In this document: piece by piece, positions 35,254-43,659 of the stretch | Position numbering within the stretch: the stretch's first letter is position 1 | Layout: the number at the start of each line of letters is the position of its first letter | Assembly: GCA_027064135.1 (NCBI GenBank) | Contig: JAMOQG010000019.1 | Span: 1-64,000, forward strand | DNA: 64,000 nt | Direction of reading: 5' to 3' | Source of the DNA: Peptostreptococcaceae bacterium | GTDB lineage: Bacteria > Bacillota > Clostridia > Peptostreptococcales > Acidaminobacteraceae | Notes under the pieces: model-generated | What the model saw: the letters and a program-made list of their open reading frames with translations, nothing else | Told to the model about the DNA's origin: nothing | Database searches by the model: none | Position numbers and translations under genes: made by a program

Positions 35254-36425
35254 TGGATTATAATAAAATGGCGCTTGAAATGCACGAAATACATAAGGGT
35301 AAAATCGAAGTAACAAGTAAAATTAAACTTGAAACTAAAGATGATCTATCAATTGCATATACTCCAGGAGTAGCGGAACCGTGTAGAAAAATACATGATA
35401 ATGTGGATGATGTATATAAATATACATCAAAAGGCAATTTAGTTGCTGTAGTTACAGATGGAACAGCAGTACTTGGATTAGGAGATATTGGACCAGAAGC
35501 GGCTTTACCTGTTATGGAAGGGAAAAGTATATTATTTAAAGTGTTTGCAAATATTGATGCATTTCCAATATGTCTTGATACAAAAGATGTAGATGAAATA
35601 GTACAAGCTGTTAAAATGATATCACCAACATTTGGAGGAATTAATCTTGAAGATATTTCATCGCCAAGATGCGTTGAAATTGAAAGAAGATTAAAGAAAG
35701 ATTTAAATATCCCTGTATTTCATGATGATCAACATGGAACGGCAGTAGTTGTATCATCTGCTATTATTAATTCATTAAAATTAGTTAATAAAAAAATTAA
35801 TGAAATAAAAATAGTGGTTAATGGTGCTGGAGCTGCGGGAAATGCAATAACAAAAATGCTATTAAATTTAGGTGTAAAAGATATTTTAGTATGTGATAGA
35901 AAAGGTATTATCTCAAGTGATAAAGAAAATGGAAACGTAGTGAAAGATGAAATTGCATTACTTACAAATAAAGAAAAAATACATGGTGTTTTAAAAGATG
36001 CAATGAATAATGCAGATGTATTTATTGGAGTTTCTGCTAAAGATGTGTTAACAGTAGAAATGGCAAAATCAATGAATAGTGATGCAATAGTATTTGCAAT
36101 GGCAAATCCTGATCCAGAAATATCACCAGAAAAAGCAAAAGAAGCTAATGTTAGAATATATGGAACTGGAAGAAGCGATTATGCAAATCAGATTAATAAT
36201 GTGCTTGCATTTCCGGGGATATTTAGAGGAGCTCTTGATGCAAAAGCAATTGATATAAATGAAGAGATGAAAGTTGCTGCAGCATATGCAATTGCTAGCT
36301 TAGTTGATGAAAAAGATTTAAAAGAAGATAATGTTATAGTTTCTGCATTAGATGAAAGAGTATCAAAAGTTGTATCAAAAGCAGTTTTCGATGCAGCAAT
36401 TAAATCTAAAGTTGCAAGAATTTAA
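35253..36425 (+). CDS. NAD(P)-dependent malic enzyme
   Basis: 390-residue bacterial short-form malic enzyme: malate to pyruvate and CO2. Motifs: LSIAYTPGVAEPCRKIHDN with the catalytic Tyr, GNLVAVVTDGTAVLGLGDIGP, VFHDDQHGTAVV (metal-binding Asp pair), VVNGAGAAGNAITKMLLNLG (Rossmann loop), FAMANPDPEISPEKA. Coenzyme preference (NAD or NADP) cannot be fixed here. The ATG overlaps the stop of the broken chemoreceptor (TAATG) with AGGAG in its end. Supplies pyruvate to PFOR encoded later in the window. Confidence 0.96.
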   Translation: MDYNKMALEMHEIHKGKIEVTSKIKLETKDDLSIAYTPGVAEPCRKIHDNVDDVYKYTSKGNLVAVVTDGTAVLGLGDIGPEAALPVMEGKSILFKVFANIDAFPICLDTKDVDEIVQAVKMISPTFGGINLEDISSPRCVEIERRLKKDLNIPVFHDDQHGTAVVVSSAIINSLKLVNKKINEIKIVVNGAGAAGNAITKMLLNLGVKDILVCDRKGIISSDKENGNVVKDEIALLTNKEKIHGVLKDAMNNADVFIGVSAKDVLTVEMAKSMNSDAIVFAMANPDPEISPEKAKEANVRIYGTGRSDYANQINNVLAFPGIFRGALDAKAIDINEEMKVAAAYAIASLVDEKDLKEDNVIVSALDERVSKVVSKAVFDAAIKSKVARI

Positions 36426-36460
36426 CTGAAACAGGAAAAATTTACAATATAAATTAATAG

Positions 36461-36499
36461 CTGGCTATGTATTAGAAATTTAATGTAGAGTCAGTTTTT
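36461..36499 (+). terminator. Terminator after malic enzyme
   Basis: CTGGCT (36461-36466) pairs with AGTCAG (36489-36494), with an inner ATTA/TAAT stem, followed by TTTTTA. Confidence 0.65.
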
Positions 36500-36517
36500 A
36501 TATAAAAAACATATGCT

Positions 36518-36588
36518 TTCGGTTAATTTAAACAATGACATTAAAATAACCGAAGTTTCTTGATTTTTTCATAATGTTCGTGTAATAT
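36518..36588 (+). promoter_or_regulatory. Hairpin and promoter before the DUF4143 gene
   Basis: TTCGGTTA (36518-36525) and TAACCGAA (36547-36554) form a hairpin, extended by TTTAA/TTAAA. It is followed by TTGATT (36560-36565) and TAATAT (36583-36588) with a 17-base spacer. The hairpin may be a second terminator or an operator. Nothing else is visible in this 230-base gap. Confidence 0.5.
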
Positions 36589-36657
36589 AAAACTATAGTT
36601 TAAATTGCACGGGAAAATATAAATTGAATATTATTACTGAAATCAAGGAGGTTTTAG

Positions 36658-37872
36658 ATGTTTATCGAGAGAGCATTAGAAAATATTGTTAGAGAAGTAT
36701 CAGAAACTTATCCAGTGTTATTGGTAACCGGACCTAGGCAAGTTGGGAAAACAACTTTACTGGAAAAAGTAGCAGAAAACGAACGAAATTATATAAGTCT
36801 TGATGATCCTATTGCAAGGCAATTGGCAAAAGAAGAACCATCACTTTTTCTTCAGAGATATCAACCGCCAGTAATTATTGATGAGATTCAATATGCGCCA
36901 GAATTGCTTTCATATATTAAATTATACGTCGATAAAAGTAAGAAAAATGGTGATTTTTGGCTTACTGGGTCGCAAATGTTTCGTATGATGAAAGATGTAA
37001 GTGAAAGCCTTGCGGGAAGAGTGGGGATTATACCGATGCAAGGGCTTTCTAATTCAGAATTGAATAAGTTACGGAATGAGCCTTATACAACAGATATTAA
37101 ACGATTAATGAATAGAGTTCGGATTGCAAAAAAAATGAAATTACATGATATTTATGAAAGAATTTATAAGGGATCAATGCCTGCAATACATGCGGAAGAG
37201 AAAAGTGTTGAGAGGTTTTACGCATCCTATGTGGATACCTACATACACCGAGATATTAGAGATTTAACACAGGTTGCTGATGAAATGCAGTTCCAAAGGT
37301 TTTTAACAGCTTGTGCGGCAAGAACAAGTCAAATGGTAAATTATTCAGAATTGGCAAAGGATGTAGGAATATCTTCGCCTACTGCAAAAAAATGGATGTC
37401 TCTTTTAATTACTTCAGGTATTATTGTTTTAATTGAGCCATATTTTAATAATTTACTAAAAAGGATTATAAAAGCGCCGAATATGTACTTTATGGATACT
37501 GGGTTATGTGCTTATTTGACAAGATGGACATCAAGTGAAGCGTTGGAAGTTTCTGCTATGTCAGGGGCTTTTTTTGAAACTTTTGTGGTTTCTGAAATTA
37601 TAAAAAGTTATCTGAATGCAGGGAAAAGACCACCGGTTTTTTATTATCGAGATTCAGATCAAAAAGAAATAGATTTGATTATTGAAGAAAATGGTAAACT
37701 ATATCCAATTGAAATAAAGAAAAGTAGTAATCCTAAAAAGAATGCTGGACGTCATTTTTCAGTATTAGAAAAAGTGGGTCTTGAATGTGGCATTGGAAAT
37801 GTTATTAGTATGGTAGATGATTTAATTCCTATAAATAGTGAGAGTTGGGCTGTACCGGTTTGGTTAATCTAA
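36658..37872 (+). CDS. AAA ATPase with DUF4143 C-terminal domain
   Basis: 404-residue ATPase of the AAA_14/DUF4143 family. Walker A GPRQVGKTT near residues 24-32; Walker B-like PPVIIDEIQYAPELL; sensor WLTGSQMFRMM; the C-terminal DUF4143 part has NMYFMDTGLCAYLTRWTS and a nuclease-like FYYRDSDQKEIDLIIEENGKLYPIEIKKS (E-D-ExK spacing). The function of these proteins is unknown; they behave as mobile, patchily distributed genes. It has its own promoter and terminator and no partner, and its codons include more CGG, GGG and CGC-type triplets than its neighbours, suggesting acquisition by transfer. Confidence 0.9.
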   Translation: MFIERALENIVREVSETYPVLLVTGPRQVGKTTLLEKVAENERNYISLDDPIARQLAKEEPSLFLQRYQPPVIIDEIQYAPELLSYIKLYVDKSKKNGDFWLTGSQMFRMMKDVSESLAGRVGIIPMQGLSNSELNKLRNEPYTTDIKRLMNRVRIAKKMKLHDIYERIYKGSMPAIHAEEKSVERFYASYVDTYIHRDIRDLTQVADEMQFQRFLTACAARTSQMVNYSELAKDVGISSPTAKKWMSLLITSGIIVLIEPYFNNLLKRIIKAPNMYFMDTGLCAYLTRWTSSEALEVSAMSGAFFETFVVSEIIKSYLNAGKRPPVFYYRDSDQKEIDLIIEENGKLYPIEIKKSSNPKKNAGRHFSVLEKVGLECGIGNVISMVDDLIPINSESWAVPVWLI

Positions 37873-37910
37873 TTGAGTGAGTGTGCTTTGAAATATTGAG
37901 TGATAATTAA

Positions 37911-37931
37911 AAACCCACATTTAGTGGGTTT
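37911..37931. terminator. Bidirectional terminator between DUF4143 and the ABC operon
   Basis: AAACCCAC (37911-37918), loop ATTTA, GTGGGTTT (37924-37931) with A and T runs on the two sides. It serves the convergent genes at 37872 and 37949. Confidence 0.85.
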
Positions 37932-37948
37932 TTGATTTGGATAGAGTG

Positions 37949-38155
37949 TTATTTAATTAATAGCCAGATACCGATTACTGCAGCTAAAGCAGCCCAGATA
38001 TAGAAAAAGTAAACAGTGCCACTTTCACCTAAATACTTAATAAAAAATTTGATTTTTGACATTTCCCAAATGGATTTTGGTTTTTTTATTGCAATAAATA
38101 TAACCAATCCAGCATATAAAATTAAAAATAATCCGAGTATTCCTAAACTGTTCAT
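37949..38155 (-). CDS. Small membrane protein of two spans
   Basis: 68 residues: a hydrophobic segment (LGILGLFLILYAGLVIFIAI, residues 4-23), a basic loop (KKPKSIWEMSKIKFF), and a second segment (TVYFFYIWAALAAVIGIWLLI). I do not recognise a family. AAGGAGG precedes the start on the minus strand, and it lies 14 bases after an ABC-2 permease gene as the last gene of that operon, so it may assist the exporter. Confidence 0.75.
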   Translation of the reverse strand: MNSLGILGLFLILYAGLVIFIAIKKPKSIWEMSKIKFFIKYLGESGTVYFFYIWAALAAVIGIWLLIK

Positions 38156-38169
38156 AATTGACCTCCTTT

Positions 38170-39168
38170 TTAATTAAGACCTCTTTTGATTCTATTTTTT
38201 AACATTATAAAGACTAATACTGTTATAAAAGTGATAATAATACAATCTTTAAATATCATTGGCCATGTTGCTTCATTTAGAATTATTGAATTCATAGCTT
38301 CATACGCCCAATAAAATGGTGACCAATAAAGAAGAGGTATAAATTTTTCTGATAGATACATTGCTCCAAAGATTGATCCCATAACGGGTATAAATATCAT
38401 TTTCATACTTGCGATTGCGCTTATTGGCTCGTCGTTCATAATACCTATAACAAATCCAATGATCATACTGATAAATGATAATGATATAGAAACTACAATT
38501 ACCATTAAATAATTAATTCCTTCAAAACCAACAATTAACAAGATTCCTATAATGCCAACTATTGGTATTGTTAAACCTAAAATACTTTTACCTATAATAA
38601 ATTCAAATTTTGATGTAGGTGATACATTAATTGCTGAAAGTGTGTTGCTCATTTTTTCTTCAACAAGGCTAAGTAATATTAACATGCCACCAAATACGGT
38701 GGTAAAAATAATTAAAAAATTTGCACCTTGTTGTTTAAGTGGATGAAGTTTCCAGCCGCTATCAGTTATTTTAATATCAATAGGGAAAATATATAAATCC
38801 TTTTGATAACTATTGACTATAAGTTCTAAGAAATCATATGATCCTTCGCTTTCATTATTTTGACTGATAATATTGTATTTATCATTTTTTTTAACAAGCC
38901 CAAGATAATCATCTGTTTTAGAAACTCTAACTCTAATATCTTGAATTGTTTCAAATTCTTTAACTTTTGCGAATTCATCAAGATATTCAATTAATTGAGG
39001 TTCTAATGTGTCTAAAACTGCTACATTTATTGTTGTGGTGTCAACACCTGGAATAATCGCTTTTAAAATAAGAGCCATTACAAAAGGTACGATCATAATA
39101 TAAGCATAAATAAAATCGCGTTTTCCGCTTGTTATATCTCTTCCAACTATTGCAAGTATTCGCTTCAT
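38170..39168 (-). CDS. ABC-2 type exporter permease (second)
   Basis: 332 residues. One N-terminal membrane segment (DFIYAYIMIVPFVMALILKAI), a large extracytoplasmic domain (about residues 40-155), then a block of five or six spans from GANFLIIFTTVFGGMLILLSLVEEKMSNTLSAINVSPTS. The phrase EEKMSNTLSAINVSP is the ABC-2 family hallmark. It resembles YhaP/NatB-type exporters. Forms a heterodimer, probably, with the permease encoded just upstream (13-base gap). Substrate unknown. Confidence 0.88.
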   Translation of the reverse strand: MKRILAIVGRDITSGKRDFIYAYIMIVPFVMALILKAIIPGVDTTTINVAVLDTLEPQLIEYLDEFAKVKEFETIQDIRVRVSKTDDYLGLVKKNDKYNIISQNNESEGSYDFLELIVNSYQKDLYIFPIDIKITDSGWKLHPLKQQGANFLIIFTTVFGGMLILLSLVEEKMSNTLSAINVSPTSKFEFIIGKSILGLTIPIVGIIGILLIVGFEGINYLMVIVVSISLSFISMIIGFVIGIMNDEPISAIASMKMIFIPVMGSIFGAMYLSEKFIPLLYWSPFYWAYEAMNSIILNEATWPMIFKDCIIITFITVLVFIMLKNRIKRGLN

Positions 39169-39181
39169 TGATAATCCCTCC

Positions 39182-40219
39182 TTATATAGTTAATGTCTCT
39201 TTAAATCTTTTATTTGTTATTAAAAATATTATTATAGACAATACTGAAAACATTAAGCATACATTATAAACATAACTAATGTTTCCATGTTCAAAAAATA
39301 ATTCTTTGTATGCAAATAACATTGGATATGACGGTAATAATCTTAATGCAAGCGGTGAAAAAGCTGGCATATAATATGAAAAAGATGGGAACATAAGTAA
39401 AATAATTACAGAATACATCCATCCCATTGCTGAAGCCATATCTTTGAAAAAACTAGTTATAAAAAGACCAAGAACAGAACCAAAAATATTTGTTGTTACT
39501 AGTAAAAAAAATAAACCAATGTAATTGACATTTGTGCCTGCGACAAATATTGCGGTAATAAAACTTGATAGTAAACCAGACACAACAATAAGTCCAACTT
39601 TACTTAATAAATATTGCCATATAGGTAATGGAGTTACAGCTAAAGCTCTAATTGTACCTCTTTCTTTATCTAAAAATATATAGGATGCAATTATAAAAAG
39701 ACCCATAAAAGAAGCGTTCATAGTTAAAAAAATAGGTAGCATATTTAATCTATCGCTTAATTTTTGATTGTTTCCCATTAAAGTAGTACTAGTTACTATA
39801 CTTTCGTAGTGAGGGGTTTCTTCTATAAAATGCATTAAAAAATCAGTTTTCATTAATGTTTTGAGTTTCTCGTTTTCAAATCCTTGTAAAATTATTTCAT
39901 AATCAAGTCTTCTATATTGTTTTGTAACAACCATCCCAATACTGCTTTTTTCTTCTCTTAATATATTTATAACATCAGATCTTGAATCAAGTAAAATTAT
40001 TTTATCTTCACTTTCGTTTATGAATTCATCAATTCTATTCATTTCAGCCGGTTTTAAATCAAAATAAGCATATATAGTTCTAGTAGAATCAAAATTTTCA
40101 GGAACGATAAATAAAAGAATTATTATAAATACAAAAGCCATAATGAGTTCTGTGTATATGTACCAGCTTTTCATAGCTAAAGCAATGTCTTTTTTAAAAC
40201 AAAACCATAATTTTTTCAT
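39182..40219 (-). CDS. ABC-2 type exporter permease (first)
   Basis: 345 residues with the same layout as its neighbour: N-terminal span (YIYTELIMAFVFIIILLFIV), extracytoplasmic region, then ASFMGLFIIASYIFLDKERGTIRALAVTPLPIWQYLLSK, the ABC-2 signature, and further spans. Starts 2 bases after the ATPase gene stop, so coupled translation is likely. Two different permeases with one ATPase suggest a heterodimeric membrane domain. Confidence 0.88.
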   Translation of the reverse strand: MKKLWFCFKKDIALAMKSWYIYTELIMAFVFIIILLFIVPENFDSTRTIYAYFDLKPAEMNRIDEFINESEDKIILLDSRSDVINILREEKSSIGMVVTKQYRRLDYEIILQGFENEKLKTLMKTDFLMHFIEETPHYESIVTSTTLMGNNQKLSDRLNMLPIFLTMNASFMGLFIIASYIFLDKERGTIRALAVTPLPIWQYLLSKVGLIVVSGLLSSFITAIFVAGTNVNYIGLFFLLVTTNIFGSVLGLFITSFFKDMASAMGWMYSVIILLMFPSFSYYMPAFSPLALRLLPSYPMLFAYKELFFEHGNISYVYNVCLMFSVLSIIIFLITNKRFKETLTI

Positions 40220-40221
40220 GA

Positions 40222-41076
40222 TTATTTCAACCCCTTACCAGTTACCTTAATGAAGATTTCTTCAAGAGTTGCTTCTTTTGTATGCATTATTTCAATATTA
40301 CCTGCACTAATAATGTCATTTAATCGTGCTTTATCTTTAGGTTCAATTAAAGATAAACTCTCTTTTTTCAATATATCATTTTCAAAATGTTCAACGTCAA
40401 CAAGTTTTTTACCGTATTTTAATTTTAAATTTCTAGGAGAATCAATTAATTTTATTTCTCCATCTATAATAAAAGCAATTCTATCGCATAATTCATCAGC
40501 AACATACATATTGTGAGTAGTTAGAAAAATAGTTGTTCCTTTTTCTTTTTCTTTTTTAATAATTTCTTTCATTTCACTAGCAATTGCTGGATCTAATCCT
40601 GTTGTAGGTTCATCAAGAAACCAAATTTTAGGATTATTAATCATGCTTCTTATAAAAGTTAGTCTATGTTTCATTCCTTTTGAAAATTCTCCAGCTTTTT
40701 TATTGGCAACATGATCAAGACCAACAAGCTCTAAAAGTTCTTTAGGTTCTCTAGTTTTTACATCGAAAAGTTTTCTATAAAAATTTAAATTTTCGTATGC
40801 AGTCAATTTATCATAAACGTTTGATTGTTCAAATGATACTCCAATAAGATTAAACATTTCTTTTTTTGGATTTCTTATATCATAACCTGCAATTGTAACT
40901 TCGCCTTTCTGAATAGGAAGTAAGCCTGTAAGAACGCCTTGTGTAGTGGATTTGCCGGCACCTGAAGGCCCCAAAAAACCAAATACTTCACCTTTTTTTA
41001 TTTCGAAATTTGCGTTTTTTACAGCATACTTATTATCATTTGAATATGAGTGATATAATCCTTTAACTTTTATCAT
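40222..41076 (-). CDS. ABC transporter ATP-binding protein
   Basis: 284 residues. Walker A GPSGAGKST near residues 36-44, Q-loop VSFEQSNVY, signature EFSKGMKHRLTF (a LSGGQ variant), Walker B IWFLDEPTTGLDP and H-loop FLTTHN. The C-terminal 60 residues match the DUF4162-like tail seen in drug/lantibiotic-type ABC-2 exporters. First gene of the four-gene reverse operon, with AAGGAG before its start. Divergent from rbsR; no regulator of its own is visible. Confidence 0.93.
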   Translation of the reverse strand: MIKVKGLYHSYSNDNKYAVKNANFEIKKGEVFGFLGPSGAGKSTTQGVLTGLLPIQKGEVTIAGYDIRNPKKEMFNLIGVSFEQSNVYDKLTAYENLNFYRKLFDVKTREPKELLELVGLDHVANKKAGEFSKGMKHRLTFIRSMINNPKIWFLDEPTTGLDPAIASEMKEIIKKEKEKGTTIFLTTHNMYVADELCDRIAFIIDGEIKLIDSPRNLKLKYGKKLVDVEHFENDILKKESLSLIEPKDKARLNDIISAGNIEIMHTKEATLEEIFIKVTGKGLK

Positions 41077-41111
41077 AAGAACTCCTTTCCTGTAAATATT
41101 GTTACGTTTAT

Positions 41112-41141
41112 ATTATACCCTGAATAGCGAATAATAATCAA
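41112..41141 (-). promoter_or_regulatory. Promoter of the ABC exporter operon
   Basis: On the minus strand TTGATT (41136-41141) and TATAAT (41112-41117), spacer 18. Just upstream lie the inverted repeats ACATTA-GTT-TAATGT (41152-41166) and TGAC-N6-GTCA (41166-41179 region), possible sites for a regulator encoded elsewhere. Confidence 0.65.
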
Positions 41142-41212
41142 AAGCATATAAACATTAGTTTAATGTGACTACATGGTCATATTGTATCCTTTTATTTTTT
41201 ATATGTCAATAA

Positions 41213-41269
41213 AAAAACGTTTGCATAAAATAAAATTCTATGATACGATATGTCTGGGTAAACGTTTTC
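41213..41269 (+). promoter_or_regulatory. rbsR promoter with two LacI-type operators
   Basis: TTGCAT (41221-41226) and TACGAT (41244-41249) with a 17-base spacer. Operator-like AAAAACGTTTGC (41213-41224) overlaps the -35; GTAAACGTTTTC (41258-41269) lies just after the transcription start. Both share the ACGTTT core with the perfect palindrome before rbsK, so RbsR probably represses its own gene. The motif also resembles catabolite (CcpA) sites, which belong to the same regulator family. Confidence 0.7.
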
Positions 41270-41287
41270 GCAGATGTGGAGGCATAT

Positions 41288-42283
41288 ATGAAAATTACAA
41301 TTAAAGATATTGCAAAAAAAGCAAATGTATCAACTGCAACGGTTTCAAAGATTCTTAATAATAAAGATGAGAGAATTTCAAAAAAAACTCGCGAACGTGT
41401 TTTGCTGATTGCTAAAGAAAATAATTATATTCCAAACTTAATGGCTAGAAGTCTTGTTACAAGAAAAACAAATACAATTGGACTTGTTTTACCTGATATT
41501 ACAAATCCGTTTTTCCCTGAACTTGCCCGTGGAGCGGAAGATAAAGCTAACAAAGAAGGATATATGATAATGTATTGTAATACGGATGATGATGCAGAAA
41601 AGGAAAGCAGTTATTTAGAAATGCTTGCACAAAAAATGGTAGATGGAATAATATTGACACAATCTGCTAATAAAGAGGGAAATGTAGAATCATTAAATAA
41701 ATTAAAAATTCCTTTGGTATTAATTGATAGAGATATAAATGTAAAAAACATAAAAGGAAAAGTTCTAGTTGATAATTTTTCAGGTGCATATGAGGCAGTT
41801 GATTATTTAATAAAAAAAGAGTACAAAAAAATTGCATATATTACTGGTCCTTTATCAACAACAACTGCAATAGAGAGATTAGGCGGATATACAAAAGCGT
41901 TAGAAGATTCTGGAATATTAATTAATTTTGAGTTAATATTTGAAGGTGAATATAAAGCTCAATGGGGAATTGATGGAACTAATGAATTATTAAATAGTAA
42001 AGTAGAATTTGATGCAATATTTTGTGGAAATGATTTAATAGCTGTAAATGCTATACGAACATTAAAGGAAAAAGGGATTCATGTACCGAATGATATTGCG
42101 GTGTTAGGATATGATAATATATTTTTATCAGATATGATTGATCCGCCACTTACAACTGTTAATCAACCAGCATATAAAATGGGATATGAAGCAGTTAAGT
42201 TATTAATTGATGTTCTTGATAACAATAAAGAAGGAAAAACAATAAAATTAAAAACAAATCTGGTTATAAGAAAATCAGTATAA
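41288..42283 (+). CDS. rbsR: LacI-family ribose operon repressor
   Basis: 331 residues: LacI helix-turn-helix at the N-terminus (TIKDIAKKANVSTATVSKILNNK) and a periplasmic-binding-like effector domain (TIGLVLPDITNPFF, AVLGYDNIFLSDMIDPPLTTVNQP). I start it at ATG 41288 after GTGGAGG; the ORF-track start at 41240 would translate through the promoter and operator. Directly upstream of rbsK with LacI-type operators on either side, so it should sense ribose or a ribose phosphate. Effector inferred from context. Confidence 0.9.
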   Translation: MKITIKDIAKKANVSTATVSKILNNKDERISKKTRERVLLIAKENNYIPNLMARSLVTRKTNTIGLVLPDITNPFFPELARGAEDKANKEGYMIMYCNTDDDAEKESSYLEMLAQKMVDGIILTQSANKEGNVESLNKLKIPLVLIDRDINVKNIKGKVLVDNFSGAYEAVDYLIKKEYKKIAYITGPLSTTTAIERLGGYTKALEDSGILINFELIFEGEYKAQWGIDGTNELLNSKVEFDAIFCGNDLIAVNAIRTLKEKGIHVPNDIAVLGYDNIFLSDMIDPPLTTVNQPAYKMGYEAVKLLIDVLDNNKEGKTIKLKTNLVIRKSV

Positions 42284-42297
42284 TGTTTTACAATAGG

Positions 42298-42309
42298 GTA
42301 AACGTTTAC
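42298..42309 (+). promoter_or_regulatory. Operator before rbsK (perfect palindrome)
   Basis: GTAAACGTTTAC, a 12-base perfect palindrome with the central CG typical of LacI-family sites. TATAAT at 42279-42284 lies 13 bases upstream (overlapping the rbsR stop) without a clear -35, so an internal promoter controlled by this operator is possible; otherwise it acts as a roadblock. Confidence 0.75.
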
Positions 42310-42322
42310 GCGGAGGTGTGAA

Positions 42323-43234
42323 ATGATAACGGTTTTAGGAAGTTTAAATATGGATCTTGTAACACAGGTTAATGTAACACCTGCTGTTGGAGAAACTGTA
42401 CTTGGAAATGGTCTTGATAAAATAGCAGGTGGGAAAGGAGCAAATCAAGCAGCGGCAATAGGTAAACTTGGTGGAAATGTAAAAATGCTTGGCAAAGTTG
42501 GAAATGATGAATATGGAATAAAATTAATTGAAAGTTTAAATAAATCTGGTGTAAATACTGATAATGTAGAAAAAAGTGATAAATCTACTGGTCTTGCTTT
42601 TATTATGGTAAATGAAAATGGGGATAATTCAATAGTTGTATTACCAGGTGCAAACTTTGATATTGATGAAGAAGATATAATAAATTATAAAGAGTTGGTT
42701 GAAATAAGTGATATTTTAGTGTCTCAATTAGAAACGCCTTTAAATGTTGTTGAAAAATCATTTGAAATAGCAAAAAAATCAGATACATTTACTATTTTAA
42801 ATCCTGCTCCAGCTAAAAAACTTAATAAATCGATTATTTCATTAACTGATTTATTAACTCCAAATGAATCAGAATTGGAATTATTGTCTGATATAAAGAT
42901 AAATAATGAAAATGATTTATTAAAAGCTTGCGAGAAAATGTTAAGTATGGGCGTAAAAAACTTGATTGTGACATTAGGAGAAAATGGAAGTTTATTTTAT
43001 AACAGTAAAGGATATGAAAAATTTGAAGCTTTAAAAGTTAAAGCGGTTGATACAACTGCTGCTGGAGATAGTTTTACAGGTGCAATTGCATTTTGCATGG
43101 ATAATGGTGAAAGTATAAGAGATGCAATTAAAATAGCTACAAATGTAGCAGCATTTTCAGTAACTAAAAAAGGAGCGCAAAGTTCGCTACCAAGTATGGA
43201 AGAATTAAAGGAATTTATGGGTGAAAAATTATGA
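42323..43234 (+). CDS. rbsK: Ribokinase
   Basis: PfkB-family kinase, ribose to ribose-5-phosphate, 303 residues. GSLNMDLVTQV at the N-terminus, GGKGANQAAAIGKLGG (ribose binding) near residues 37-52, and DTTAAGDSFTGA near 241-252 with the catalytic Asp. GGAGGTG precedes the ATG. It overlaps rbsD by four bases. Product feeds prs at the start of the window. Confidence 0.96.
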   Translation: MITVLGSLNMDLVTQVNVTPAVGETVLGNGLDKIAGGKGANQAAAIGKLGGNVKMLGKVGNDEYGIKLIESLNKSGVNTDNVEKSDKSTGLAFIMVNENGDNSIVVLPGANFDIDEEDIINYKELVEISDILVSQLETPLNVVEKSFEIAKKSDTFTILNPAPAKKLNKSIISLTDLLTPNESELELLSDIKINNENDLLKACEKMLSMGVKNLIVTLGENGSLFYNSKGYEKFEALKVKAVDTTAAGDSFTGAIAFCMDNGESIRDAIKIATNVAAFSVTKKGAQSSLPSMEELKEFMGEKL

Positions 43235-43650
43235 AAAAAGGGAAATTATTAAATTCAAGTATTTCAAGTGTTATTTCAAAATTAGGTCATACTGATATGA
43301 TTACTGTATGTGATTCTGGATTGCCTATTCCGAATGGAGTAGAGAGAATTGATTTAGCTCTTACTTTGGGTATTCCTTCTTTTATTGAAACTTTGGAAAT
43401 AGTTCTTGCTGAACAGTTTGTAGAGGTTATTACAATAGCTAAGGAATTTAAAGAAAATAATCTAAAAGTATATAATGAAATGATTGAAATTATAGAAAAA
43501 GTTGAAAAGGAACAAGGAAATATTATTAAAATTATTGAAGTTAGTCATGAAGAATTTAAAGTTTTAACAAATGATTCAAAAGCTATCGTGAGAACTGGTG
43601 AAATTACACCATACAGCAATATTATTTTACACTCAGGAGTTGTTTTTTAA
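43231..43650 (+). CDS. rbsD: D-ribose pyranase
   Basis: Interconverts the pyranose and furanose forms of ribose so ribokinase can act. 139 residues: KKGKLLNSSISSVISKLGHTDMITVCDSGLPIP with the catalytic His of LGHTD near residue 20, then RIDLALTLGIPSF and the C-terminal VRTGEITPYSNIILHSGVVF. ATG overlaps the end of rbsK (ATGA). Confidence 0.96.
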   Translation: MKKGKLLNSSISSVISKLGHTDMITVCDSGLPIPNGVERIDLALTLGIPSFIETLEIVLAEQFVEVITIAKEFKENNLKVYNEMIEIIEKVEKEQGNIIKIIEVSHEEFKVLTNDSKAIVRTGEITPYSNIILHSGVVF

Positions 43651-43659
43651 GGAGGAGCT

